64,000 nucleotides of DNA from Burkholderia contaminans (GCF_029633825.1 NZ_CP090640.1:3534001-3598000), one strand, 5' to 3'. Shown: positions 41,285-50,864, numbered from the stretch's first letter. The notes: a model not told the origin generated them from the letters alone. Made by a program: numbers and translations.

Positions 41285-44200
41285 ATGCTGAAACTCGTCC
41301 GACTCGCGCTTGCGCGCCCCTATACGTTCATCGTCCTCGCGCTGCTGATCCTGATCGCGGGGCCGCTCGCGGCGCTGCGCACACCGACCGACATCTTCCC
41401 CGACATCCGGATTCCGGTCATCAGCGTGGTGTGGAACTACGCGGGCCTGCAGCCGGCCGACATGGCCGGACGCATCGTCACCTACTACGAGCGCACGCTC
41501 GGCACGACGGTCAACGACGTTGCGCACATCGAGTCGCAGTCGTTCCGCAGCTTCGGGATCGTCAAGATCTTCTTCCAGCCGAGCGTCGACATTCGCACCG
41601 CGACCGCGCAGGTCACGTCGATCTCGCAGACGGTGCTCAAGCAGATGCCGCCGGGCACCACGCCGCCGCAGATCCTCAACTACAACGCATCGACCGTGCC
41701 CGTGCTGCAGCTGGCGCTGACGAGCGACACGCTGAACGAACAGCAGCTCGGCGACTATGCGACCAACGTGATCCGGCCTCAGCTGCTGTCCGTCGCGGGG
41801 GTCGCGATTCCGTCGCCGTACGGCGGCAAGGTACGCCAGGTGCAGATCGACCTCGATCCGCAGGCGCTGCAGGCGAAGGGGCTGTCCGCGCAAGATGTCG
41901 CAACCGCGCTGGCGCAGCAGAACCAGATCATCCCGGCCGGCACGCAGAAGATCGGCGGCTTCGAATACAACATCCGGCTCAACGACAGCCCGCTGACCAT
42001 CGACCAGATCAATGCGCTGCCGATCCGGAGCGTGAACGGCGCGGTGATCTTCATGCGCGACGTCGCGCACGTACGCGACGGTTATCCGCCGCAGGGCAAC
42101 ATCGTGCGCGTCGACGGCCGTCGCGCGGTGCTGATGAGCGTGCTCAAAAGCGGCTCGGCATCGACGCTCGACATCATCGCGGGCGTCAAGGCGCAATTGC
42201 CGCGCATCGAGGCGACCCTGCCGCCGTCGCTCCGGCTCGTCGTGATGGGCGACCAGTCCGTGTTCGTCAAGGGCGCCGTCAGCGGCGTGGCGCGCGAAGG
42301 CCTGATCGCCGCCGCGCTCACGTCCGCGATGATCCTGCTGTTTCTCGGCAGCTGGCGCTCGACGCTGATCATCGCCGCATCCATCCCGCTCGCGGTGCTG
42401 GCCGCGATCGCGGCGCTCGCCGCCGCGGGCGAGACGCTCAACGTGATGACCCTCGGCGGGCTCGCGCTCGCGGTCGGCATTCTCGTCGACGATGCCACCG
42501 TCACGATCGAGAACGTGAACTGGCACCTCGAACAGGGCAAGGCGGTACGCGATGCGATCCTGGACGGCGCGTCGCAGATCGTCGCGCCGGCCTTCGTGTC
42601 GCTGTTGTGCATCTGCATCGTGTTCGTGCCGATGCTGCTGCTCGACGGCGTGGCCCGCTTCCTGTTCGTGCCGATGGCCGAAGCCGTGATCTTCGCGATG
42701 ATCGCGTCGTTCGTGCTGTCGCGCACGTTCGTGCCGATGATGGCCCGCTACCTGTTGAAACCGCATGCTCCGCATCCGGCGGCCGCGCTCGCGCCGCATG
42801 GCGCGCCGTTCCCGCCGCCACGCGCCCGCAATCCGCTCGTCGCCTTCCAGCAGGGGTTCGAACGCCGCTTCGCGGCATTGCGCGCCGGCTACCGGGTCGT
42901 GCTCGGTCTCGCACTCGTCCACCGTGCGCGCTTCGTCGCGCTGTTCCTCGCCGCGGTGGCCCTGTCGTTCGTGCTGGTGCCATGGCTCGGCCGCAATTTC
43001 TTCCCGTCGGTCGACGCGGGCGAAATCGCGATCCACGTGCGCGCACCGATCGGCACGCGCATCGAGGAAACGGCCGCGCTGTTCGACCACGTCGAGCAGA
43101 CGGTGCGCGGCATCGTGCCGCCGCACGCGATCGCGAGCATCGTCGACAACATGGGACTGCCGAACAGCGGGATCAACCTCACGTACAGCAACAGCGGCAC
43201 GATCGGCCCGCAGGACGGCGACATCCTCGTGTCGCTCACGGGCGATCACGCGCCGACGGCCGACTACGTCAAACAGTTGCGTACGGTGCTGCCGCGCACG
43301 TTTCCCGGCGTGACGTTCTCGTTCCTGCCCGCCGACATCGTGAGCCAGATCCTCAACTTCGGCGCGCCCGCGCCGATCGACGTACAGGTGACCGGCCCCG
43401 ACCTTGCCGGCAACCGCGCCTATGCCACCGATCTGCTGCGGCGCATCCGCAGCGTGCCGGGGGTTGCCGACGCACGCGTGCAGCAGGCGTCGACCTATCC
43501 GCAGTTCACGGTATCGGTCGACCGCACGCGTGCCGCGCAACTCGGCATCACCGAGCAGGACGTCACCAATGCCGTGGTCGCCAGCCTGTCGGGCACGAGC
43601 CAGGTGTCGCCCACCTACTGGCTCGATCCGCACAACGGCGTGTCGTATCCGATCGTCGCGCAGACGCCCCAGTACCGGATGACATCGCTGTCGGACCTGC
43701 GCGCGCTGCCCGTCACGGGCCGCTCGGGCGCGCCGCAACTGCTCGGCGGGCTCGCGACGATCGTGCGCGGACAGACCGACGCGGTCGTGTCGCACTACGA
43801 CATCGCACCGCTGTACGACATCTTCGCGACGACGCAGGATCGCGATCTCGGTGCGGTCAGCGCCGACATCGAACGCGTGCTGCACGCGAGCGCGGCCGGC
43901 TTGCCCAAGGGGTCGCGCGTGACCGTGCGCGGCCAGGTACAGACGATGAACGGCGCATTCGGCGGGCTGCTCGCGGGCCTCGCCGGCGCGGTCCTGCTGA
44001 TCTACCTGCTGATCGTCGTCAACTTCCATTCGTGGCGCGACGCATTCGTGATCGTGAGCGGCCTGCCCGCGGCACTCGCCGGCATCGTCTGGATGCTGTT
44101 CGTCACGCGCACGCCGCTGTCGGTGCCGGCCTTGACGGGCGCGATCCTGTGCATGGGGGTCGCGACCGCGAACAGCATCCTCGTCGTGACCTTCGCGCGC

Positions 44201-44503
44201 GAACGGCTCGCGCACACCGCCGACGCGGCCGTCGCCGCGCTCGAGGCCGGCTTCACGCGCTTTCGGCCCGTGATGATGACCGCGCTCGCGATGATCATCG
44301 GCATGGCGCCGATGGCCCTCGGTCTCGGCGACGGCGGGGAGCAGAACGCGCCGCTCGGCCGCGCGGTCATCGGCGGCCTGCTGTGCGCGACCGTCGCGAC
44401 GCTCGTGTTCGTGCCCGTCGTGTTCAGCCTCGTCCACCGGCGCGATCGCGCGCCCCGTTCCGAATCCCTGCCCCTCACTCCGGGAGAACAGCATGTCCAC
44501 TGA
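41285..44503 (+). CDS. RND efflux transporter permease
   Basis: A 1072-residue inner-membrane RND pump with twelve predicted helices in two halves. Helix 4 has the proton-relay pair D402-D403 in GILVDDATVTIEN. The helix-10 position that is lysine (K940) in AcrB (SAKNAILIV) reads ATANSILVV here (A962), a departure from the hydrophobic-drug type. The first periplasmic loop starts TPTDIFPDIRIPVISVVWNYAGL. It is followed at once by the adaptor (11 bp overlap) and the outer-membrane channel gene, so it is the first gene of a complete tripartite efflux operon. Substrate unknown. Confidence 0.93.
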   Translation: MLKLVRLALARPYTFIVLALLILIAGPLAALRTPTDIFPDIRIPVISVVWNYAGLQPADMAGRIVTYYERTLGTTVNDVAHIESQSFRSFGIVKIFFQPSVDIRTATAQVTSISQTVLKQMPPGTTPPQILNYNASTVPVLQLALTSDTLNEQQLGDYATNVIRPQLLSVAGVAIPSPYGGKVRQVQIDLDPQALQAKGLSAQDVATALAQQNQIIPAGTQKIGGFEYNIRLNDSPLTIDQINALPIRSVNGAVIFMRDVAHVRDGYPPQGNIVRVDGRRAVLMSVLKSGSASTLDIIAGVKAQLPRIEATLPPSLRLVVMGDQSVFVKGAVSGVAREGLIAAALTSAMILLFLGSWRSTLIIAASIPLAVLAAIAALAAAGETLNVMTLGGLALAVGILVDDATVTIENVNWHLEQGKAVRDAILDGASQIVAPAFVSLLCICIVFVPMLLLDGVARFLFVPMAEAVIFAMIASFVLSRTFVPMMARYLLKPHAPHPAAALAPHGAPFPPPRARNPLVAFQQGFERRFAALRAGYRVVLGLALVHRARFVALFLAAVALSFVLVPWLGRNFFPSVDAGEIAIHVRAPIGTRIEETAALFDHVEQTVRGIVPPHAIASIVDNMGLPNSGINLTYSNSGTIGPQDGDILVSLTGDHAPTADYVKQLRTVLPRTFPGVTFSFLPADIVSQILNFGAPAPIDVQVTGPDLAGNRAYATDLLRRIRSVPGVADARVQQASTYPQFTVSVDRTRAAQLGITEQDVTNAVVASLSGTSQVSPTYWLDPHNGVSYPIVAQTPQYRMTSLSDLRALPVTGRSGAPQLLGGLATIVRGQTDAVVSHYDIAPLYDIFATTQDRDLGAVSADIERVLHASAAGLPKGSRVTVRGQVQTMNGAFGGLLAGLAGAVLLIYLLIVVNFHSWRDAFVIVSGLPAALAGIVWMLFVTRTPLSVPALTGAILCMGVATANSILVVTFARERLAHTADAAVAALEAGFTRFRPVMMTALAMIIGMAPMALGLGDGGEQNAPLGRAVIGGLLCATVATLVFVPVVFSLVHRRDRAPRSESLPLTPGEQHVH

Positions 44504-45668
44504 ATTCGACGTCAGCCCCCCTGGCACGCCGCGCTATCTGAAACCGCTGGCGATCGCGGGCGCCGTGGCCGCACTCGCCGTCGCGGCAGCCGGCCTCGTC
44601 GCCCGCCTGCACGATGCGCACGCGGTCGCCGCCTGGACCGCGCAACAGGCGATCCCGACCGTCGCGACGGTTGCGCCGCAGCCGGCCGCGGCCGATGCGC
44701 TGGTGCTGCCCGGCCGGCTCGACGCGTACGTCGACGCACCGATCTACGCGCGCGTGCCCGGCTACCTGCACGCGTGGTACGCCGACATCGGCGCGCATGT
44801 GAAAGCCGGCCAGTTGCTCGCATCGATCGACACGCCCGATCTCGACCAGCAGTTGCAGCAGGCACGCGCCGACCTGCAGAGCGCGACCGCGAACGAACGG
44901 CTTGCGGCCGTCACGGCCGCCCGCTGGGCCGAGATGCTCGCGCAGGATTCCGTCTCGCAGCAGGAGGCCGACGAGAAACGCAGCGACCTCGACGCGAAAC
45001 GCGCGGCCGTCGCGGCGAGCACCGCCAACGTCCGGCGGCTCGAAGCGCTCGAATCGTTCAAGCGGCTCACCGCACCGTTCGACGGCATCGTGACGGCCCG
45101 CAAGACCGATGTCGGTGCACTGATCGACGCCGGCAGCGGCAACGGCGCCGAGCTCTTCACCGTCTCGGATGCGCGTCGGCTGCGGCTGTACGTCCACGTT
45201 CCGCAAGACGACGCGGCCGCGATCCGCGCGGGCATGCGCGTCGCGCTGACCGTGCCCGAGCGCCCGGGCATGACGTTCGACGCGACGCTCGCGGATTCCG
45301 CCCAATCGATCGACCCGGCTTCCGGCACGCTGCTCGCGCAGTTCTCGATCGCCAACCCGGCAGGCACGCTGTTCCCCGGTGAATACGCGCAGGTGCGGAT
45401 CGCAATGCCCGGCGCCGCGCATGCGCTGTCGATTCCGGCAAGCACGCTGATCTTCCGCCACGACGGGTTGCAGGTCGCCGTACTCGATGCAACCGGGCAT
45501 GCGCAACTGCGCAACGTCTCGATCGCGACCGATCTCGGCACGCGCGTCGAGATCGCATCGGGGCTCGCGGCTGGCGACCGCGTGATCGACAATCCACCCG
45601 ATTCGCTCGCGAATGGCGACCCCGTGCGTATCGCCCGCGCCGCGGCGACGGAGCGTGCGCATGGCTGA
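44493..45668 (+). CDS. RND efflux periplasmic adaptor (membrane fusion protein)
   Basis: A 391-residue HlyD/AcrA-type adaptor. A signal-anchor helix (PLAIAGAVAALAVAAAGLVARL) starts near residue 20, with no lipobox, so it is an anchor and not a lipoprotein. Then the lipoyl-like half-motif YARVPGYLHAWYADIGAHVKAGQLLASIDTP, a coiled-coil hairpin (~100-170), and a beta-barrel region ending LSIPASTLIFRHDG. Order adaptor-second with an 11-bp overlap to the pump and 8 bp to the channel indicates one transcript. Confidence 0.92.
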   Translation: MSTEFDVSPPGTPRYLKPLAIAGAVAALAVAAAGLVARLHDAHAVAAWTAQQAIPTVATVAPQPAAADALVLPGRLDAYVDAPIYARVPGYLHAWYADIGAHVKAGQLLASIDTPDLDQQLQQARADLQSATANERLAAVTAARWAEMLAQDSVSQQEADEKRSDLDAKRAAVAASTANVRRLEALESFKRLTAPFDGIVTARKTDVGALIDAGSGNGAELFTVSDARRLRLYVHVPQDDAAAIRAGMRVALTVPERPGMTFDATLADSAQSIDPASGTLLAQFSIANPAGTLFPGEYAQVRIAMPGAAHALSIPASTLIFRHDGLQVAVLDATGHAQLRNVSIATDLGTRVEIASGLAAGDRVIDNPPDSLANGDPVRIARAAATERAHG

Positions 45669-47076
45669 CCGTCTGCTCGCTGTATGGCTGGGCAGCATCG
45701 CGCTGCTCGCCGGCTGCTCGTTGGCGCCGAGCTATCGCGCGCCAGCCGTTCCGGTACCGGCCGCGTTTCGCGAAACGGGTGCGTGGGTCGATGCCGTACC
45801 GGCCGATCGCCTGCCGCGCGACGGCTGGTGGCGCGTGTACGGCGACGCGACGCTCGACCGGCTCGAACCGCTCGTCGTGCGCGCGAATCCCGACCTGGCC
45901 GCCGCCGTCGCAAGGCACGATGAAGCCGCCGCGCTGTTCGACGACGCGCATGCGGCATTGCTGCCGACCGTGGGTATCGATGCCGAAACCGACCGCGACC
46001 GTCAGTCCGCGCGCCGGCCGCTGCGCGGCAGCGGCCAGCCGGATACCTATGAGTCGAACACGCTCGAAGCGGGGTTCGGCTACGACGTCGATCTGTGGGG
46101 CAAGGTCCGCAACGCGGTCGCGGCCGGCCGCGACGACGCGCAGGCGGCCGACGACGATCTCGCGTCGGTCCGGCTCAGCCTGCAGGCCGGCGTCGCCAGC
46201 ACCTACTTCGACCTCGCGGGGCTCGACCGTGAAGCGGACACGCTCGCGCGAACGATCGACACGTACCGCCGTGCGTGGCAACTGACGGTCAGCCGCCATC
46301 ACGGCGGCCTCGCATCGGGGCTCGACGTATCGCGTGCGCAAACGCAACTCGCGCTCGCCCAGGCGCGTGCGTCCGACATCGCCGCGCGTCGCGCGCTCGA
46401 CGAGCATGCGATCGCGGCACTCGTCGGGGAGTCCGCGTCGACGTTCTCGCTGCCGCCCGTTGCGGCGCTGCCGGGCGTGCCGTCGATTCCGACGGGACTC
46501 GCATCGACCCTGCTCGAACGCAGGCCGGACGTCGCCGCCGCCGAACGCCGCGTCGCGGCAGCGAACGCGCGGATCGGCGTCGCACGCGCCGCCTATTTTC
46601 CCGACCTGTCGCTCGGCCTCGACGCCGGGTTCCAGAGCGATACGTTTTCCCCATGGCTCGCCGCGCCCAACGAGATCTGGTCGATCGGGCCGCGTCTCGC
46701 GATGACGCTGTTCGACGGGGGCCGGCGTGCCGCCGGCGTACGCCATGCGCGCGCGCAGTTCGACGAACAGGGCGCGCGCTATCGCGCAGTCGTGCTGCAG
46801 GCGTTCCGGGAAGTCGAGGACGATCTTGCGCAGTTGCACCGCCTCGGCGACGAATCGGACCAGGCCGACGCGGCGCTCGTCGCGGCGCGGCATTCGCTTG
46901 CGCTCGCGATGTCACGCTATCGCGACGGCGCGGTCAGCTATCTCGACGTGGTCACCGCACAGACGACCGAACTCGATACGCAGATCGCGGCGCTCGACGT
47001 CGACGCCCGACGCCTGCAGGCATCCGTCGGGCTCGTTCGCGCGCTCGGCGGCGGCTGGCACGACGCGCGTTCATGA
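45661..47076 (+). CDS. Outer-membrane efflux lipoprotein (NodT/OprM family)
   Basis: A 471-residue TolC-type channel with signal peptide and lipobox (L-L-A-G-C19) giving a lipidated N-terminus. Duplicated repeat regions include VRANPDLAAAVARHDEAAALFDDA and RRPDVAAAERRVAAANARIGVARAAYFPDLSL, typical of OprM/NodT. Start at ATG 45661, giving a signal peptide beginning MADRLLAVWLGSIALLAGCS; the upstream in-frame ATG at 45613 lies inside the adaptor gene. It completes the efflux operon. Confidence 0.92.
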   Translation: MADRLLAVWLGSIALLAGCSLAPSYRAPAVPVPAAFRETGAWVDAVPADRLPRDGWWRVYGDATLDRLEPLVVRANPDLAAAVARHDEAAALFDDAHAALLPTVGIDAETDRDRQSARRPLRGSGQPDTYESNTLEAGFGYDVDLWGKVRNAVAAGRDDAQAADDDLASVRLSLQAGVASTYFDLAGLDREADTLARTIDTYRRAWQLTVSRHHGGLASGLDVSRAQTQLALAQARASDIAARRALDEHAIAALVGESASTFSLPPVAALPGVPSIPTGLASTLLERRPDVAAAERRVAAANARIGVARAAYFPDLSLGLDAGFQSDTFSPWLAAPNEIWSIGPRLAMTLFDGGRRAAGVRHARAQFDEQGARYRAVVLQAFREVEDDLAQLHRLGDESDQADAALVAARHSLALAMSRYRDGAVSYLDVVTAQTTELDTQIAALDVDARRLQASVGLVRALGGGWHDARS

Positions 47077-47186
47077 ACGTTTCTTCATCGGCGCGCCCGA
47101 TGCCTGCACGGGCGCACCCGATAACGTCGATCCTGCCGGCATCGTCATCGCGGCACCGGCCACTGTCACTTGAAAAGGATCACGCC

Positions 47187-47444
47187 ATGAAGACCTTGAT
47201 GTTCGCCACCCTGCTCTCCGCCCTGTGTGTCGCGCTGCCCGGCCGGGCCAGCGCAACGCCGCCCGGCACCGCGACTGCGACGCAGACGTACGCCGCGAAC
47301 GCTTCCGCACCGTTGACGTCGCAACCGTCATGGAACGCGCGGCCGGCCACGCCGCTGACACGCGCGCAGGTTTATCGCGAACTCGTCCGCGCCGAACGCG
47401 ATGGCCAGCTCGCACAGCTCAACCGCGAACTCTATTCGCACTGA
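47187..47444 (+). CDS. DUF4148 family secreted protein (short)
   Basis: An 85-residue protein with a signal peptide (MKTLMFATLLSALCVALPGRASA) followed by a low-complexity linker and TPLTRAQVYRELVRAERDGQLAQLN, the DUF4148 core. The family is common in Burkholderia and of unknown role; members often follow efflux or two-component genes. AAGGA precedes the ATG. It lies 110 bp after the channel gene and is convergent with the degenerate response regulator. Confidence 0.82.
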   Translation: MKTLMFATLLSALCVALPGRASATPPGTATATQTYAANASAPLTSQPSWNARPATPLTRAQVYRELVRAERDGQLAQLNRELYSH

Positions 47445-47517
47445 CTACACGCAATCGAACGTGCCGCGCGACGCGCGGCATGCGCACCGTCCGCCGGCGC
47501 GGCGCAATACCGCGACA

Positions 47518-48183
47518 TCACCCGCCCGCGTCGAACCTGAATCCGAATCGCGCGACCGTTTCGATGCGCGCGGAAAACGCGTGTGCGGCCAGCTTGCGCC
47601 GCAACCGCACGACCAGCGCATTGACCGTCTCGGGTTCGACGTCGGCATCGCCCCATGCATAACGCAGCACGGCATCGCGCCCGACCGGTCGCCCCGCTTC
47701 GCGCAGCAGGCATTCGACGAGACGAAATTCGCGCATGCTGAGCGCCAGCCTCCGGCCCTGCTCCTCGAGTGCGCGCGTGGCCACGTCGAGCCTGACCGAC
47801 TCGCGCATCGCGATGACGCCCTTGCGGCGCCACAGCGCGCGCAACCGCTCGTGCAGCTCCACGAACGAACAGGGATGGGCAAGACACACGTCGCAGCCGG
47901 CCAGCAACATCCGCGCGCGCTGCGCAGGAGTCGTGCCGGCGACGATCGCGGCAATCGTCGCATCGCCCGCCGATGCGGCGAGTCGCGGCAATGCCTCGAG
48001 CATCGCCGGGCCGGCAGCCGGGTCGGGCGCAACGATCACGATGGCATCGAACCGGTCCTGGGTCGCCACGAAGCAGCCGTCGCGCCATCCGTCGACGCGC
48101 TCGACGCCATGCGTGCTCTCGCGAAATGCCTTGTCGAGCCGCGCCGCCTCCGGGTTCGGCGGGGAAATCAGCAGGATGCGCAT
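47518..48183 (-). CDS. OmpR/PhoB-type regulator with degenerate receiver domain
   Basis: A 221-residue protein with an N-terminal receiver fold and a C-terminal OmpR winged helix (REFRLVECLLREAGRPVGRDAVLRY, VNALVVRLRRKLAAHAFSARIETVARFGF). In the receiver the acidic pair that should follow the first strand reads PP (SPPNP, residues 8-9), the phosphoacceptor position is V51 (FDAIVIVAPD), and the conserved lysine before P is H (LAHPCSF). It therefore should not be phosphorylated. It starts 19 bp downstream of the histidine kinase gene, probably in the same operon. The winged helix looks intact, so DNA binding is expected. Confidence 0.82.
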   Translation of the reverse strand: MRILLISPPNPEAARLDKAFRESTHGVERVDGWRDGCFVATQDRFDAIVIVAPDPAAGPAMLEALPRLAASAGDATIAAIVAGTTPAQRARMLLAGCDVCLAHPCSFVELHERLRALWRRKGVIAMRESVRLDVATRALEEQGRRLALSMREFRLVECLLREAGRPVGRDAVLRYAWGDADVEPETVNALVVRLRRKLAAHAFSARIETVARFGFRFDAGG

Positions 48184-48202
48184 CGATCGTTCCCCGACGC
48201 CG

Positions 48203-49609
48203 TCATGCGAGCGAACGCGGCCAGCACTCGACCGTGATCGCCGTACCGGCCAGCGGTGCATCGCCGATCTGCAGCGCAAAGCCGTGCACGCGCATCACCG
48301 CCGAGACGACGCTCAGCCCAAGCCCAGAACCGCTCACATGACGCGTGCGCTCGCCCCGATAGAAACGCTCGAGCACCGCGTCGCGCTCATCGGGCGGGAT
48401 GCCGGGCCCGGTGTCCTCGATCCGCACGAGCGGGCCGTTCGGCGTTGAATGGAGCGCGACGCGCACTCGGCCGCCCGGCGGCGTGAACTTGATCGCGTTG
48501 TCCGCGAGATTGCTGAACGCCTCGAACAGCAGCGCACGGTCGCCATGAATGCGGTCGACCGAAGTTGCCGCGAGTTCGAACGACACGTCGACGGCTTCGG
48601 CCAGCGGCTCGTAGAGCTCGCAAACGTCGCACAGCAAGGCCGTGACGTCGACCGCGGCGAAGCCGCCACGGCGGCTCAGCGTGCCGATCTCGGAGATGCG
48701 CAGCATCGCGCGAAAGCGCTCGAGCAAGCGGTCGGTCTCGTCGCGCGCCGACGCCAGCAATGCCGACGACGCGGGATCATCCGCGCAAAACGGCTGCTCC
48801 GCGAGCCGGGCCAGCATCGTGTGCACCCGCGCGAGCGGCGTGCGCAGATCGTGCGCGATGCCGTCGCAGGTATGACGCACCTCGCCCATCAATCGCTCGA
48901 CTTCGTCGAGCATGTGGTTCACGAGATGCGCGAGCAGGTCGAGTTCGTCGTAGCGTCCGACCGGCAGCCGCTTGCCGAGATCGCCCTCGGCGATCTGCCG
49001 CGTGACGCGCCGGATCGCGGCGACGCGGCGCATCTGCCGCATGCCGAGCATGCTGCCGCCCGCGATGCCCGCGATCAGGATCATCACGCCGCCGATCACG
49101 AGCCCGCGGATCGCGACATCGCGGATCTGGATGAAATGCGACAGGTCGCGCGCGACGACCAGCGTCATCCCGTTGTCGCGGCGTACCGCCATCGCGCGCG
49201 TGATCGGTGCGGGCTGGCCGTCGAGCGGCGCAAGCGTGCGGTTCAGCGTGCGTCCGTGGCGATCCGTGCGCAGCGCGGGCGGCGTCGCGATGTCCCCGGC
49301 GACGCGGCGCCCGTTCGCGTCGAACAGCCCGTAGAAACTGGTATGCATGTGCTCGTGCTCGAGCCGCCGGTGAATCGCGAGCTGCAGCTCGGCATCGGGA
49401 ATCGAATCGAAATAGATCAGCTGCCATGCGAGCACCTCGTCGGTGTCGCGCGCCATCGTGTGCGTCGCGGCCACGCTGATCACGCCCGCGAGCACGAGCA
49501 GCGAAACCGAGAAAATCGCCGCATACGCGCACAGCCACCGAAACGTCGTCGTGTGCCAGCGGCGCGAGAAGTTCGCCGCGCGAGCCGCATCCATCCGGGC
49601 CTCCGTCAT
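48203..49609 (-). CDS. Two-component sensor histidine kinase
   Basis: A 468-residue kinase. Two membrane helices (about 25-45 and 160-185) flank a periplasmic sensor domain of ~110 residues, followed by HAMP (RRVAAIRRVTRQIAEGDLGKRLPV). The H box is DGIAHDLRTPLARVHTM with the phosphorylated histidine, then N box NLADNAIKF and G boxes IEDTGPGIPPDER and GSGLGLSVV. The ATG overlaps the stop of the response regulator gene upstream (ATGA), so it is translationally coupled to it. The stimulus is unknown; the nearby efflux operon suggests an efflux-related or envelope signal by position. Confidence 0.93.
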   Translation of the reverse strand: MTEARMDAARAANFSRRWHTTTFRWLCAYAAIFSVSLLVLAGVISVAATHTMARDTDEVLAWQLIYFDSIPDAELQLAIHRRLEHEHMHTSFYGLFDANGRRVAGDIATPPALRTDRHGRTLNRTLAPLDGQPAPITRAMAVRRDNGMTLVVARDLSHFIQIRDVAIRGLVIGGVMILIAGIAGGSMLGMRQMRRVAAIRRVTRQIAEGDLGKRLPVGRYDELDLLAHLVNHMLDEVERLMGEVRHTCDGIAHDLRTPLARVHTMLARLAEQPFCADDPASSALLASARDETDRLLERFRAMLRISEIGTLSRRGGFAAVDVTALLCDVCELYEPLAEAVDVSFELAATSVDRIHGDRALLFEAFSNLADNAIKFTPPGGRVRVALHSTPNGPLVRIEDTGPGIPPDERDAVLERFYRGERTRHVSGSGLGLSVVSAVMRVHGFALQIGDAPLAGTAITVECWPRSLA

Positions 49610-50280
49610 GCGAGCATGTAGCCCGAGCCGCGCACCGTCTGGATCATCGGGGTCACGCCGGGCGGATCGATCTTCTTGCGCAACCGGCCCATGTGGACGT
49701 CGATCAGGTTGGTGCCAGGATCGAAGTGATACCCCCATACGGTCTCGAACAGCATCGTGCGCGTGATCGTCTGCCCCGCATTGCGCATCATGAATTCGAG
49801 CACGCGGAACTCGGTCGGCAGCAGCGGAATCTCGTCAGCCCCGCGACGCGCGCAGCGCGAAATGAGGTCGAGCTCGAGCGCACCGACCTTCAACAACGTC
49901 TGCTGCGGGACGCCCGACGCCTGCCGGCGACGCAGCAGCACCTCGATGCGGGCACTCAGCTCGCCGGAATCGAACGGCTTCGTCAGGTAATCGTCGCCGC
50001 CCGCGCGCAAGCCTCGGATGCGCTCGTCGACATCACCGAGCGCGCTGAGCATCAGCACCGGTGTATCGATGCCGACCGTGCGCATCGCCGTCAGGATCGC
50101 GAGGCCGTCCGCGCCCGGCAGCATCCGGTCGAGCGTGATCGCGTCGTACGATGCGCTCATCGCGCGCAGCATGCCTTCGCGGCCGTTGTCGATCCAGTCG
50201 ACCTCGAACCCGCGCGCGGTCAGCTCGCCGACGATTTCGTTCGCGGTCACCGCATCATCCTCGACCGTCAGTACTCGCAT
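49606..50280 (-). CDS. OmpR-family response regulator
   Basis: A 224-residue regulator with the full receiver set: acidic pair in VEDDAVT, phosphoacceptor aspartate in YDAITLDRMLPG, serine in LMLSALGD, lysine in DDYLTKPFDSGEL. The C-terminal winged helix has PLLPTEFRVLEFMM and RLRKKIDPPG...VRGSGYMLA. First gene of the three-gene operon (RR, HK, degenerate RR). ATG at 50280; the few residues upstream are not conserved. It is divergent from a DUF4148 gene. Confidence 0.94.
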   Translation of the reverse strand: MRVLTVEDDAVTANEIVGELTARGFEVDWIDNGREGMLRAMSASYDAITLDRMLPGADGLAILTAMRTVGIDTPVLMLSALGDVDERIRGLRAGGDDYLTKPFDSGELSARIEVLLRRRQASGVPQQTLLKVGALELDLISRCARRGADEIPLLPTEFRVLEFMMRNAGQTITRTMLFETVWGYHFDPGTNLIDVHMGRLRKKIDPPGVTPMIQTVRGSGYMLA

Positions 50281-50496
50281 GGTTGCCCTCGCAATGAACA
50301 TCATGACGGGCGCACGCGATGCGCCCGCGACTATCGTAGCCGCCCCGATCGCCGTCCGGCGTTACATGAAAAATGCTTCATCCGGTGCGGTGGCACACGG
50401 GTGAAACATGTTTCATCCGCGCGTCGCCCGCCCCGTCGTGCACGCCGCCTACGCTGACGTCATGCGGCATCGGGCCGCGCAACCAGGAGCTTCCGG

Positions 50497-50796
50497 ATGA
50501 AACTGTCGACTACCGTCGCCTGCATGCTGCTCGCATGCGCCAGCACCGCCGCGTTCGCGGCGCCGCACCTGACACCGCAGGAATGCAACGCGTATCCGTT
50601 CGTCCACACCGGTCACGACGTCACGCATGCGGACCTCGTGCGCGAGCTGACCGAACTCGAACAGGTCGGCTACGAGCCGGCGCATGCGAGCCCGTATTAC
50701 CCCGACGATCTCGACGGCGCGAAGGATCGGCTCGCCGCCGAGTACCGTGCCGACTGCACGCATGCGCTGACGGCCGATGCGGGTGCACGGCACTGA
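50497..50796 (+). CDS. DUF4148 family secreted protein (second copy)
   Basis: A 99-residue protein with a signal peptide (to about A22) and the DUF4148 pattern DLVRELTELEQVGYEPAHASPYYPDDLDGAKDRLAAE. This is closer to the family consensus than the 85-residue copy at 47187. AGGAG lies before the ATG. It is divergent from the response regulator operon over 216 bp, so it is a likely regulated target by position. Confidence 0.85.
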   Translation: MKLSTTVACMLLACASTAAFAAPHLTPQECNAYPFVHTGHDVTHADLVRELTELEQVGYEPAHASPYYPDDLDGAKDRLAAEYRADCTHALTADAGARH

Positions 50797-50832
50797 TCCC
50801 GCTGCCCGGCGCAACGCGGCCGGGAATAAACG

Positions 50833-50864
50833 AAAAAAGGCGGCACTCGCGTGCCGCCTTCTTT
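50833..50864 (+). terminator. Bidirectional terminator between DUF4148 gene and cyoD
   Basis: Perfect 10-bp arms AAGGCGGCAC / GTGCCGCCTT, A-run before and T-run after, serving convergent genes. Confidence 0.88.

Noticed and set aside
41162..44527. Very long open frame on the minus strand (about 1120 codons) over the RND permease
   Set aside because: Composition is rich in R, H, D, E, A as expected for a shadow of a GC-rich gene; no known family, and the plus-strand gene is a clear RND pump.
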